Below are positions 1-6,511 of a DNA stretch of 8,747 bases, piece after piece. The translations under genes were made by a program, and so were the position numbers. Below the pieces are notes generated by a model. The model worked only from the letters and a program-made list of their open reading frames with translations. It was not told the DNA's origin and made no database searches. The DNA comes from an uncultured Eubacteriales bacterium (GTDB lineage: Bacteria > Bacillota > Clostridia > Christensenellales > Aristaeellaceae), in NCBI GenBank assembly GCA_900553265.1, contig USDD01000104.1:1-8747 (forward strand), in the 5' to 3' direction. Position 1 is the first letter of the stretch. Each line of letters begins with the position of its first letter.

Positions 1-3000
1 ACGCCCGCGGCCACGTTTTCGCCAATGGGCCGGACGCGCTGCGAGGGCGAATGAATGACGAAAGCGGCATTGAGCGCCTCTTCCAGATTGCCCGCCACGC
101 TTTCGGCATCCGCGTCCCAGCCCGCCGCCGTCATGGCGTCGCCGATGCCCGCGGTGATGTTTTCGCCGATACCCGCCAGCTCCAGCGCGGACAGGAAATC
201 CACAATGGTCTGCAGCTTCTGCAGATCCTCTTCGCTGACCTCCGCGCCGTTCTGAATGGCCGTGACCATTTCGGAAACGAAGGGCTGCAGGCCCGCGATG
301 TTGTCGGCGGAAAACTGCTCGTTCAGCCGCTTGTCGATGCCGTTCAGGGTGTTGTTATCCAATAGGCCCCACAGCGTGACCCAGCTGCCCTTGTAATTGT
401 CGAAGGCCTTCAGCTCCGCGGTAAACGAGTGCATCCAGTCGATCAGCGAGCCGCCCAGCAGACTGTTGAGCGCGCCCCAGTCGTGCTGGCTGGTTTTGCC
501 AAAGACGGAAGTCGTGACGAAACTCGCGTCCAGCTTTTCACCGGCGGCGGAGACGGATTCGGCGGTGCCCTCGATTTTCGGCGTGATGAGAATGTGCATG
601 GTGCCGTCCTCGTCCAGCACGGCCACCTTGTCGGGCGTAAGCAGCTCCTTCGGCACCAGCGACGCGGGAATTTCCACGCCGTTCTGCCAGAAGGTCACGT
701 TTTCCGCCTTCAGCGCGTCCTCCGGATTCTGGAAGACCTCGCTCAGACGCAGCACGCCTTCGACCTCAATGGGATTGTCCGTCAGAAATTGGCGATAGGC
801 CGTCAGGTCATAGCCGGAAATCGTGATAACCGTCTCCAGCTTGGGCGGCTCCACCCCCTCCTGCTGGCCGTAGCCGCTGATGATGGCTTCGGTCGTGATC
901 GCACCCGGATTCTGCGCGAATTCGGCCCAGCGCGCCTGCGCGCCGGTCATGTCCAGATCGGTGGCGATTTTCAGTACCTCGTCCGGGATGGCCTCGGAGA
1001 ACATGCTCTCCAAACCGGGCAGCAGATTCTTTCGGTCGCTGAGGAATGCCTGAATGGCCGCGATCTGATCCATTGCGCCGGAAAAATCCAGCTCCGGGAA
1101 CAGGCTCTGCACCTCGGTCTCCGTCATGCCGCTGTCCAGCAGGGATTGCACCTGCATCAGCAGCGCGATGTATTCCGTCACCGCGCCCTCGTCCATGGCG
1201 GCGGTGATCTCGTTCAGATCCTCCAGGATGCCAGGCTTTTCGTTTTCATCGGCGGCGCTGTATTCCCGCAGCTTCTGCGTCAGCGTGTCGATGTCCGCCA
1301 CCGCGCCCTGAATGTCCTCCTGCTGCCACACGGGCATAATGACGGAGGCCAGCGTCTGGGCGTACTGCTGGGCCACGGCCAGACGGTCGCTGTTGTATTT
1401 GGCGTTCAGCTGATCCAGCGCCTGCTGCCGCTCGGTTTCATCGGAAATCAGCTGAATGAGGGCGAATTCCTTGTCGTACTGCTCCGTCAGCTGGGTATTG
1501 ATCGCGCCCATGCCCTCGGCGGCGGCTTTCACGGCGTTTTCATAGACGGTCACGTCTGCGTCCGGTTTACCAGCAGCCTGCGCGCGGGCAATTTCCGCCT
1601 GCAGTTTCTGGCCGATCTGTTCAAAGCCGTCCGTATCGGCGGCGGACAGATGGTATTTGACTTCAATGGCTTCGCGGGCGTCGATCAGCTCCTGCAGACG
1701 GATTTTGTCCTTATCGGAGAAATACCCGTTCTGCCGCTTTTTCAGCAGGCGGCTGATCTCCGCGTCCATGGCATCCAGCTTGTCGATGTCGCCGGAAAGC
1801 TGGTCGGCCACGGAGGTATAGCCCGCCGTCTGAGCGGTTTCGCGCATTTCCTCCAGCTCGCTGCGGGTGAAGGCGGTCAGCTCCTTGAAGGAGTCCGTCC
1901 ACTCCTTGACGATTTCGTTGGTTTCCTTTTTGCCGTCCGACCAGACGGCCAGCACGCCCTGCAGCCATTCGCGGGCTCTTTTCGTCTCGCGGGTAAAGCT
2001 GCCGGAATCCAGCCCGAAGAAGGAAAGGCCTTCGGACTGGCTATAGAACGTGTCAGCGGCGGTATCCTTCCACTGGCGGGCCGTGTCCTCCATGCCCTGC
2101 AGGGCCTCGCGGGCCTGCTTTGCACCGGAAACGTAGTCGGCCAGCGCAACGGTCGCCGCAATGACAGCCGCCGCTACGGCGATCCACGTCGCCGGAGACT
2201 TGCTCAGCACGGAAAGAAAGCCCTTCCAGCCGCCGCCAGCCTTGGCCACAGTCAGCGCGAATTTTCCGATACCGGTGGACACCGTGCCCACACCCTTGAC
2301 GATCTTCGAGAACACCAGAATCGCCGGGCCAGCCGCAGCGGCAATGGCGGCGAATTTAATAATCATGAGACGCTGGCTTTCGTCCAGCGACATGAATTTT
2401 TCGATCAGATCGGACGCGCCGTCGATCAACCTTTGCACTGTGGGATTCAGGTCGTCGCCGATGCGCTGGGCCGCCAGCACGGCGGTATTCTTGAGATTTT
2501 TCAGCTTGCTCTCCGTGGTGGCGTAGCGCTTGCCGGCCTCGCTGGACAGGGCCACATTCTCCTGCCATGCGGACGTGGCCGTCTGCTGGGCCTCGGAGAA
2601 AAGCTCGGTGGCGTTGGTGGCGCGCATCAGAGTATCCCGCAGGCGCACCTCGGTAAAGCCCATCTCCTGCAAAGTGACGATGGAGGAAACGCCCTGCTCG
2701 TCCATCTGGGACAGGCCCACGATGAATTTCTCAATCGCACCCGCCGGATCGGAGTTCCACAGGGCCTTGAATTCCTCGGTGGTCAGCCCGGCCACCCTGG
2801 CGAAGTCCTTCAGGGACTTGCCGTTGGTTTCCACGGCCACCTGCATTTCGATCATGGCCTTGCTGAACGCCGTGCCGCCCGCCTGGGCCTCGAGCCCCAC
2901 GGAGGACAGCGCCGTCGCGAAGCCCAGAATCTGCGCCTGCGTCAGGCCCACCTGCGAACCGGCAGCGGCCAGCCGTGTGGCCATGTCCATGATGGCGGAT

Positions 3001-4124
3001 TCGGTGGTGGCGTAATTGTTTCCCAGATCGACCAGCGCGGAGCCGAACCGCCCGAAATCCGCCTGAGACATCTTCGTGATGTTGGCAAACTGGGCGATGG
3101 CCGTAGCGGCCTCGTCCGCGGCAATATCCGTGGAATTGCCCAAATCGATCATCGTTCTCGTGAATTCCACCAGATAATCGTTCTGGATGCCCAACTGCCC
3201 GGCATTCGCCATGACCTCGGCAATGTCGGCGGCGTCGGTGGCCACCTCGGTGCTCATCTTTTTGACCGCATCCGAAAGCTGCTCATATTCGGTCTCCGTC
3301 GCGTCCACGGTTTTGCGCACGGAGGCGAAGGCGCTCTCGTATTCCACAGAGGCCTTGATCGCCGCCGTGCCCAGCGCCAGAACGGGCGTGGTGATCGTGG
3401 CCGTCATGCCCTTGCCCAGCTTTTCCATGGAGGCGCTGACGGACGCGCACTTCTTCCCGAAGGCCGTCAGCGTATCGCCCGCCTTCGTCCAGGCGGACTG
3501 CATCTGGGCAAGGTGCTCAGTGGTCGTGCGAATCTGCTGCTCGGTCTGCCGAAGCGCGCCCTGCGCGTTGTTCAGATTGGTGCGGGCCTTTGTGACCGCG
3601 TCCGCGTTGTTCTGCAGGCTTTTCGTATTGGCCGCCAGCTGGCCCTCCAGCTTTTTGACCTCGGCGGAGGAATCGGCATACTCCTGCGAAAGCGCGTCCA
3701 GATTGGCCTTGGCGGCCAGCGTCGCGGAATCCGACTCGCCCAGCTCACGGGAAAAGCGCTCGTATTGCTTTGTGGCCGCGGCCACCTGCTGCCTGAGATC
3801 AGCATTTTTCTGCCGGGCCGCGTCCAGCGATTCCGTCAGCCTGCCCTGCCGTGTGTAGGCGTTCTCCAGCTTTTTGTTCGCCGCTTCCAGCGCCTTTTCG
3901 TACTGCTTGACGGCCTTCTGCTGAAGCGCCATTTTCTGCTGAAGGCTGGAAAGCTGGCTCTGGGTGCCGGATACGGACTTCTCAAAATTCTCCACGCCCG
4001 AGGCGGCCCGCTTAAATTCGCTTTCCGCTTCCTGAATCTGTTTATTGATGGACGTGAGATTTCGGGAGAAATTATCTCCGTCCAACGAAAGCGACACAAC
4101 AAGGTCGCGTAGGACTTCACTCAT
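1..4124 (-). CDS. Phage tail tape measure protein (partial, 3' end beyond left edge)
   Basis: The frame is open from ATG at 4124 down to base 1 with no stop: 1374 whole codons, C-terminus missing. Tape measure proteins set tail length, fill the tail tube and help deliver DNA. Residues about 20-220 are a long Gln/Lys/Glu/Ala-rich heptad-like coiled coil. At about 222-290 a stretch with TTPVLALGTAAIK and VEYESAFASVRKTVD matches the conserved start of the TP901-type tape measure core, which runs to about residue 560. Two hydrophobic segments follow, near 590-612 (AAIAAAAGPAILVFSKIV) and 645-665 (TWIAVAAAVIAATVALA). The last visible residues contain HSPSQRVRPIGENVAAG, a motif common near the C-terminus of this family. 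A strong site, AAAGGTGGTGA, lies 9 bases before the ATG and fixes the start. It would normally follow the chaperone gene directly, but here 1.1 kb carrying an inverted toxin-antitoxin cassette separates them. Confidence 0.95.
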   Translation of the reverse strand, partial: MSEVLRDLVVSLSLDGDNFSRNLTSINKQIQEAESEFKRAASGVENFEKSVSGTQSQLSSLQQKMALQQKAVKQYEKALEAANKKLENAYTRQGRLTESLDAARQKNADLRQQVAAATKQYERFSRELGESDSATLAAKANLDALSQEYADSSAEVKKLEGQLAANTKSLQNNADAVTKARTNLNNAQGALRQTEQQIRTTTEHLAQMQSAWTKAGDTLTAFGKKCASVSASMEKLGKGMTATITTPVLALGTAAIKASVEYESAFASVRKTVDATETEYEQLSDAVKKMSTEVATDAADIAEVMANAGQLGIQNDYLVEFTRTMIDLGNSTDIAADEAATAIAQFANITKMSQADFGRFGSALVDLGNNYATTESAIMDMATRLAAAGSQVGLTQAQILGFATALSSVGLEAQAGGTAFSKAMIEMQVAVETNGKSLKDFARVAGLTTEEFKALWNSDPAGAIEKFIVGLSQMDEQGVSSIVTLQEMGFTEVRLRDTLMRATNATELFSEAQQTATSAWQENVALSSEAGKRYATTESKLKNLKNTAVLAAQRIGDDLNPTVQRLIDGASDLIEKFMSLDESQRLMIIKFAAIAAAAGPAILVFSKIVKGVGTVSTGIGKFALTVAKAGGGWKGFLSVLSKSPATWIAVAAAVIAATVALADYVSGAKQAREALQGMEDTARQWKDTAADTFYSQSEGLSFFGLDSGSFTRETKRAREWLQGVLAVWSDGKKETNEIVKEWTDSFKELTAFTRSELEEMRETAQTAGYTSVADQLSGDIDKLDAMDAEISRLLKKRQNGYFSDKDKIRLQELIDAREAIEVKYHLSAADTDGFEQIGQKLQAEIARAQAAGKPDADVTVYENAVKAAAEGMGAINTQLTEQYDKEFALIQLISDETERQQALDQLNAKYNSDRLAVAQQYAQTLASVIMPVWQQEDIQGAVADIDTLTQKLREYSAADENEKPGILEDLNEITAAMDEGAVTEYIALLMQVQSLLDSGMTETEVQSLFPELDFSGAMDQIAAIQAFLSDRKNLLPGLESMFSEAIPDEVLKIATDLDMTGAQARWAEFAQNPGAITTEAIISGYGQQEGVEPPKLETVITISGYDLTAYRQFLTDNPIEVEGVLRLSEVFQNPEDALKAENVTFWQNGVEIPASLVPKELLTPDKVAVLDEDGTMHILITPKIEGTAESVSAAGEKLDASFVTTSVFGKTSQHDWGALNSLLGGSLIDWMHSFTAELKAFDNYKGSWVTLWGLLDNNTLNGIDKRLNEQFSADNIAGLQPFVSEMVTAIQNGAEVSEEDLQKLQTIVDFLSALELAGIGENITAGIGDAMTAAGWDADAESVAGNLEEALNAAFVIHSPSQRVRPIGENVAAG

Positions 4125-4152
4125 GCGGGCTCACCACCTTTGGAAAACATTA

Positions 4153-4186
4153 AATCGCACGATTCTATTGATAAAATCGTGCGATT
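4153..4186. promoter_or_regulatory. Inverted repeat, probable toxin-antitoxin operator
   Basis: AATCGCACGATT (4153-4164) and AATCGTGCGATT (4175-4186) are perfect 12-base inverted copies with a 10-base spacer; three further inner pairs follow after one mismatch. The right arm fills most of the space between the -35 and -10 boxes and the -35 box lies in the spacer, so a protein bound here would block RNA polymerase. Phd/YefM-type antitoxins, alone or with their toxin, commonly repress their own promoter by binding such palindromes. The placement is seen directly; binding by the adjacent antitoxin is inferred. Confidence 0.75.
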
Positions 4187-4196
4187 CGTGTATAAT
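4168..4196 (+). promoter_or_regulatory. Sigma-70/SigA-type promoter of the toxin-antitoxin operon
   Basis: TTGATA (4168-4173, five of six consensus bases) and TATAAT (4191-4196, perfect) are separated by exactly 17 bases. Transcription would start near 4203, only 14-17 bases before the antitoxin start codon, so the leader is little more than the ribosome binding site GGGAGGG (4206-4212). The local AT-rich composition stands out from the GC-rich phage genes on both sides. Confidence 0.85.
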
Positions 4197-4216
4197 ATAA
4201 GCGAAGGGAGGGATTG

Positions 4217-4435
4217 ATGATGTCAATCACTGCAACGGAATTGAAGCAGAATCTGAGCAAGTACCTGCTGCTCTCCATGACCGAGGACATTTATATCACG
4301 CGCAATGGGAAGGTCGTTTCCAAGCTCACCAATCCATTCCAGGATAAGCTGAGCACAGTCGACGCGCTTTTTGGCAGCGTGCCCGATACCGTGACGCTGG
4401 AGGAAGCGAGAGAGGAACGGCTGGAAACGCTATGA
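4217..4435 (+). CDS. Phd/YefM-family antitoxin of a type II toxin-antitoxin pair
   Basis: This 72-residue protein begins MMSITATELKQNLSKYL, followed by EDIYITRNGKVVSKLTNP. That is the typical Phd/YefM N-terminal DNA-binding fold: a T/A-T-E-L-K-x-N-L start, then a strand with 'ITRNGKVV'. The tail (LFGSVPDTVTLEEAREERLETL, read in two parts) is the short acidic, probably disordered segment that wraps the toxin. Its expected roles are to neutralise the PIN toxin encoded next and to repress its own promoter through the inverted repeat just upstream. GGAGG at 4207-4211 is 5 bases from ATG 4217 and 8 bases from ATG 4220, so either start is possible; an in-frame TTG at 4214 is too close. The stop overlaps the toxin start by 4 bases (ATGA), a classic antitoxin-toxin arrangement. 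Confidence 0.9.
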   Translation: MMSITATELKQNLSKYLLLSMTEDIYITRNGKVVSKLTNPFQDKLSTVDALFGSVPDTVTLEEAREERLETL

Positions 4436-4869
4436 AAGCATTGCTGGATACCTGCGTAGTCGTTGACTTCCTGCAAAAGCGCGAGCCGTTCGCCCAGGAT
4501 GCGCTGAGCCTTTTCCGCGCTGCGGCAATACAGGAATTCAGCGGTTATATCACCGCGAAATCCGCCACAGACATTTTCTACCTTTCGCACCGGGCCACGC
4601 ATAGCAACGAGCAAAGCCGCGTCCTGCTGCAGCGCCTGCTCGATCTTGTGGGAATGCTGGACAGCTTCGGCGCAGACGTGCGCCTCGCGCTGCTGGCGGA
4701 ATGCGCGGATTTTGAGGATGCGGTCATGATCGAAACGGCCAAGCGCAGCGGCATGGACTGCATTGTGACGCGGAACACCAAGCACTACGCCGGTGCGTCC
4801 ATTCCTGTGTATGAACCGGCAGAATTTCTCCGGCTGCTTGCCAGCGAAAGCGAGAATAACGATGAGTAA
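4432..4869 (+). CDS. PIN-domain toxin (VapC-like ribonuclease)
   Basis: This 145-residue protein has the length and motif pattern of PIN-domain toxins, metal-dependent ribonucleases that cut RNA and stop growth when not bound by antitoxin. Visible candidate active-site residues are D6 in MKALLDTCVVVDFL (D12 nearby), D47 in KSATDIFYL, D96 in DFEDAVMIETAK, and N115 in DCIVTRNTKHY. The last motif is the usual 'ivTrn/D' strand end, with N in place of the more common D, which also occurs in active family members. The acidic set appears intact, so the toxin is probably functional. It starts within the antitoxin stop codon and has no strong ribosome site of its own, so translation is probably coupled. 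Its 3' end overlaps the next gene by 8 bases. The name VapC is used loosely: the partner is Phd-like, not VapB. Confidence 0.88.
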   Translation: MKALLDTCVVVDFLQKREPFAQDALSLFRAAAIQEFSGYITAKSATDIFYLSHRATHSNEQSRVLLQRLLDLVGMLDSFGADVRLALLAECADFEDAVMIETAKRSGMDCIVTRNTKHYAGASIPVYEPAEFLRLLASESENNDE

Positions 4870-5257
4870 ATCAGCTTTTTCTCATACGGTATCGCTCTCT
4901 CAATTCAGCGGTGCCCAGGCGGAGCAAATCTTTGAAAGGCTGAGAGAGGAACGGCAACTTGTGGTCTGCAATGAAAACGCGTCCATAGCCGTTCTGCTCT
5001 CGTCGGAGGAATACTATCGACTTTTAGAGATCGAGGAAAACTATCGCTTGCTGTTGCTTGCACAGGATCGTCTGGAAAAGAACAACGGGGATATGCTTAG
5101 CGAAGCAGATGTAATGCATCGGCTTGGTATCTCAGAAACAGAACTTGCGCAGGCAACTGACCTTGAGATTGAAGCGGACGATCAGTATCTGCGCAGCAGC
5201 CCAGGCAATTTGAAGCGATTGCTTGCCTCGATAGACCAGTTAAAACGAGAACAGTAA
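4862..5257 (+). CDS. Second Phd/YefM-like antitoxin, without a partner toxin
   Basis: A 131-residue protein starting MSKSAFSHTVSLSQFSG. Its middle, RQLVVCNENASIAVLLSSEE then YYRLLEIEENYRLLLLAQDRL, fits the longer Phd/YefM-like antitoxins of Firmicutes: 'vv.N....avLlspeeYy.l.e..e...l..a..Rl'. A C-terminal arm, SEADVMHRLGIS followed by acidic ATDLEIEADD, resembles their toxin-binding tail. Such proteins usually precede a RelE/ParE-family toxin, but here the next base pairs belong to the opposite-strand chaperone gene, 3 bases away, so no such toxin fits. The start overlaps the PIN toxin end by 8 bases and the ribosome site is weak, suggesting co-translation. Its codons are more AT-rich than those of the phage genes. 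It may be an orphan antitoxin, a third component of the PIN module, or the remnant of a second pair. Confidence 0.7.
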   Translation: MSKSAFSHTVSLSQFSGAQAEQIFERLREERQLVVCNENASIAVLLSSEEYYRLLEIEENYRLLLLAQDRLEKNNGDMLSEADVMHRLGISETELAQATDLEIEADDQYLRSSPGNLKRLLASIDQLKREQ

Positions 5258-5260
5258 CCG

Positions 5261-5820
5261 TTATTTGAGCTCCGGCCACACTTCATCAATGAAGGCGCGC
5301 CGGGGTTCTTTCTTTTTGCTTTCCCTCTTTGCACTCCACGCGCGGATGCGCAGAAAGCCCAGCATATCCATCCGGTCGATCTCGTCGAATTTCCAGCCGG
5401 ACTCCATGAGGGCATTGTAGGTGGAATAAATGTAATCCGGCAGCGTCAGGATTCCGGCTTCTGTACCGGTTCCGTCGCCGCCGTCGTAGGGAAATCGGAC
5501 AGCACGTCCGTGGTCTGGGCCTGCACGGCCATGAGCGCCAAGGCAATATCGTGCATCAGCCGGTCAACCGGGTAATTGTCCAGCACGTCGTCCGGCGTAA
5601 ACTGATTCTGAAAGAGAATGCAGAACCAGCGAATCATGGTATCCATGGCCTCGGAAATGGTGAATTTCGCGTCGTCCGGAATGTGCTGGCCCTTGGCGGC
5701 CAGCTCGGATAGGCGCACCACCTTGGCGTACATCTGGGCGGCGGGCTCCAGTTCGCGCAGGGCGCGGCCCGAAACAAAATCAATGGAATATTTCTTATCC
5801 CGCAGGGTGCAGGTAATCAT
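5261..5820 (-). CDS. Tail assembly chaperone, -1 frameshift fusion product (gpGT-like)
   Basis: Two overlapping reading frames on the minus strand correspond to the lambda G and G-T arrangement found in most long-tailed phages. Ribosomes reading gpG can slip back one base at T TTC CCT (5494-5488) and continue in the -1 frame to TAA at 5263-5261. This gives 111 residues of gpG followed by 75 new ones, 186 in all. The extension contains LPDYIYSTYNALMESGWKF, DEIDRMDMLGFLRIRAWSAK and RRAFIDEVWPEL, which look like the conserved T-type domain of Gram-positive phages; it has no ribosome site or plausible start of its own. In known systems the fusion binds the tape measure protein and recruits tail tube subunits, and is absent from the finished virion. 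Slippage has not been shown here; the inference rests on the heptamer, the frame direction and gene order. Confidence 0.8.
5446..5820 (-). CDS. Tail assembly chaperone, unshifted product (gpG-like)
   Basis: A 124-residue protein, MITCTLRDKKYSIDFVSGRA onward, ending VQKPES. Its mostly helical content and its position between the major tail protein and the tape measure protein match the phage tail assembly chaperone (lambda gpG/HK97 gp13-like) families. It is the abundant product of normal translation and works with the rarer frameshifted form to assemble the tail tube around the tape measure. The start at 5820 is supported by AAAGGAGG, 5 bases upstream. The disordered, Pro/Thr/Ala-rich end (residues about 108-124) is the region in which the shift happens. 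Confidence 0.85.
   Translation of the reverse strand: MITCTLRDKKYSIDFVSGRALRELEPAAQMYAKVVRLSELAAKGQHIPDDAKFTISEAMDTMIRWFCILFQNQFTPDDVLDNYPVDRLMHDIALALMAVQAQTTDVLSDFPTTAATEPVQKPES
5488..5494 (-). promoter_or_regulatory. Candidate -1 ribosomal frameshift slippery heptamer TTTCCCT
   Basis: Read on the minus strand, the chaperone frame is GA T TTC CCT, an X XXY YYZ heptamer. After a one-base backward slip, Phe-tRNA can re-pair on TTT and Pro-tRNA on CCC, after which the T-like frame is open for 75 codons. This is the expected place (near the end of gpG) and the expected direction. A weak CCGG-N8-CCGG hairpin lies about 20 bases downstream; no strong stimulatory structure was recognised. Confidence 0.7.
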
Positions 5821-5846
5821 AGCGGCCTCCTTTATCGGCAGAAGAA

Positions 5847-5874
5847 GCAGCCCGCCGAACGCTCGACGGGCCGC
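5847..5874 (-). terminator. Terminator-like hairpin between major tail protein and chaperone genes
   Basis: On the minus strand a 12-pair stem (5874-5863 with 5858-5847, two of the pairs being G-U) closes a GCGT loop and is followed by TTCTTCT. It sits in the 60-base gap after the major tail protein stop and before the chaperone ribosome site. The T tract is interrupted, so it may be a leaky terminator or an mRNA stabiliser that lets the tail tube protein be made in greater excess than downstream genes. Whether it terminates is inferred. Confidence 0.5.
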
Positions 5875-5880
5875 AGTGCA

Positions 5881-6495
5881 TTATTCGCTGGTAGTGAACA
5901 CCGGGGTGTAGACCGTATTCAGGAAAGCGGCGGCTTTTTCGGCGGTGAAGCCGTTTTCTCCCTCATCGGCCACCGCCTGATAGCGACCGTCGGACGTGCG
6001 CTTGATAGCCGTCCATTCCACCTCGCCGGTCTGGCGGGTGATGCTGGTACCCTCCTTGGTGGCATAGGTTTCGGTGACGGGCTTGGCGCGCACCTTGAAC
6101 AGCCATACATAGCGATAGGTGCCGTTGGCCTTCTCGGACATAAAACCCACGGCGAAATAGCCGGGCTTATCGTTGGCCGTGCGGATCAGCACGCCGTTGT
6201 CATCGATCTTGTTGGAGAAGATCATCTCCTGCACGACCAGCGGCAGGTCAGCCAGCTTGGTCTTGAAGGTCAGCTCCGGATCGGGATAGAGCACATCGCC
6301 CTCCACGTCGTCGAAATACTGAATGTCCGGATCGTTATTCTCCGGGGTGATGGTGGCTTCGATGGCACCGGCCACTCTCTGCAGATCGCCGTAGGTGGTG
6401 GACGTTTCGGTATCCTCCGTCACCGGCGCGATCACCATGTTTTTAAGGCCCACGGTAGACGATACCGCGGGCGCGGCAGCGGGCGTATTCGGCAT
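5881..6495 (-). CDS. Phage major tail (tube) protein, phi13 family
   Basis: A 204-residue protein of the usual length for the phi13-type major tail protein family. It forms stacked rings that make the tail tube. The start region, VGLKNMVIAPVTEDT then TTYGDLQRVAGAIEATI, carries the characteristic 'vGlknl..a..t.D....yg....l.gai' pattern, and the mid region (GYFAVGFMSEKANGTYRYVW) matches the family's 'ya.Gf.s...nG.y.yvw' strand. Ribosome site AGGAGG lies 8 bases before ATG 6495. It is flanked by gp10-like upstream and by the chaperone downstream, the standard order. Hairpins on both sides may set its dosage. Confidence 0.92.
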   Translation of the reverse strand: MPNTPAAAPAVSSTVGLKNMVIAPVTEDTETSTTYGDLQRVAGAIEATITPENNDPDIQYFDDVEGDVLYPDPELTFKTKLADLPLVVQEMIFSNKIDDNGVLIRTANDKPGYFAVGFMSEKANGTYRYVWLFKVRAKPVTETYATKEGTSITRQTGEVEWTAIKRTSDGRYQAVADEGENGFTAEKAAAFLNTVYTPVFTTSE

Positions 6496-6511
6496 AGTTT
6501 TTCCTCCTAAA

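Noticed and set aside
429..4112. A 1227-codon open frame on the plus strand opposite the tape measure gene
   Set aside because: Its product is His/Gly/Arg/Leu-rich without recognisable domains. It mirrors the GC-biased codons of the tape measure gene, whose frame shows clear family motifs, and no ribosome site supports it. It is a by-product of codon bias.
4194..4226. Possible minus-strand promoter for the tape measure gene (TTGACA at 4226-4221, TATATT at 4199-4194)
   Set aside because: The spacing is 21 bases, well outside the usual 16-18, and the elements lie inside the antitoxin start and its promoter by chance.
4291..4785. A 164-codon minus-strand frame within the toxin-antitoxin cassette
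   Set aside because: It would fill the gap before the tape measure gene, but it is antisense to the antitoxin and PIN toxin, has no ribosome site or recognisable motif, and ends inside the first antitoxin.
5281..5294. Small hairpin CTTCAT-CA-ATGAAG just after the second antitoxin, as cassette terminator
   Set aside because: The stem is only 6 weak pairs with a 2-base loop and lies within the coding part of the chaperone fusion; the T-rich bases come 15 or more bases later. No cassette terminator can be supported.
5286..5546. Alternative frame for the downstream half of the chaperone (Arg-rich product)
   Set aside because: It is the +1 frame relative to gpG and gives low-complexity RRRRNRYR-type sequence. 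The -1 frame gives the T-like motifs and follows a proper slippery heptamer.
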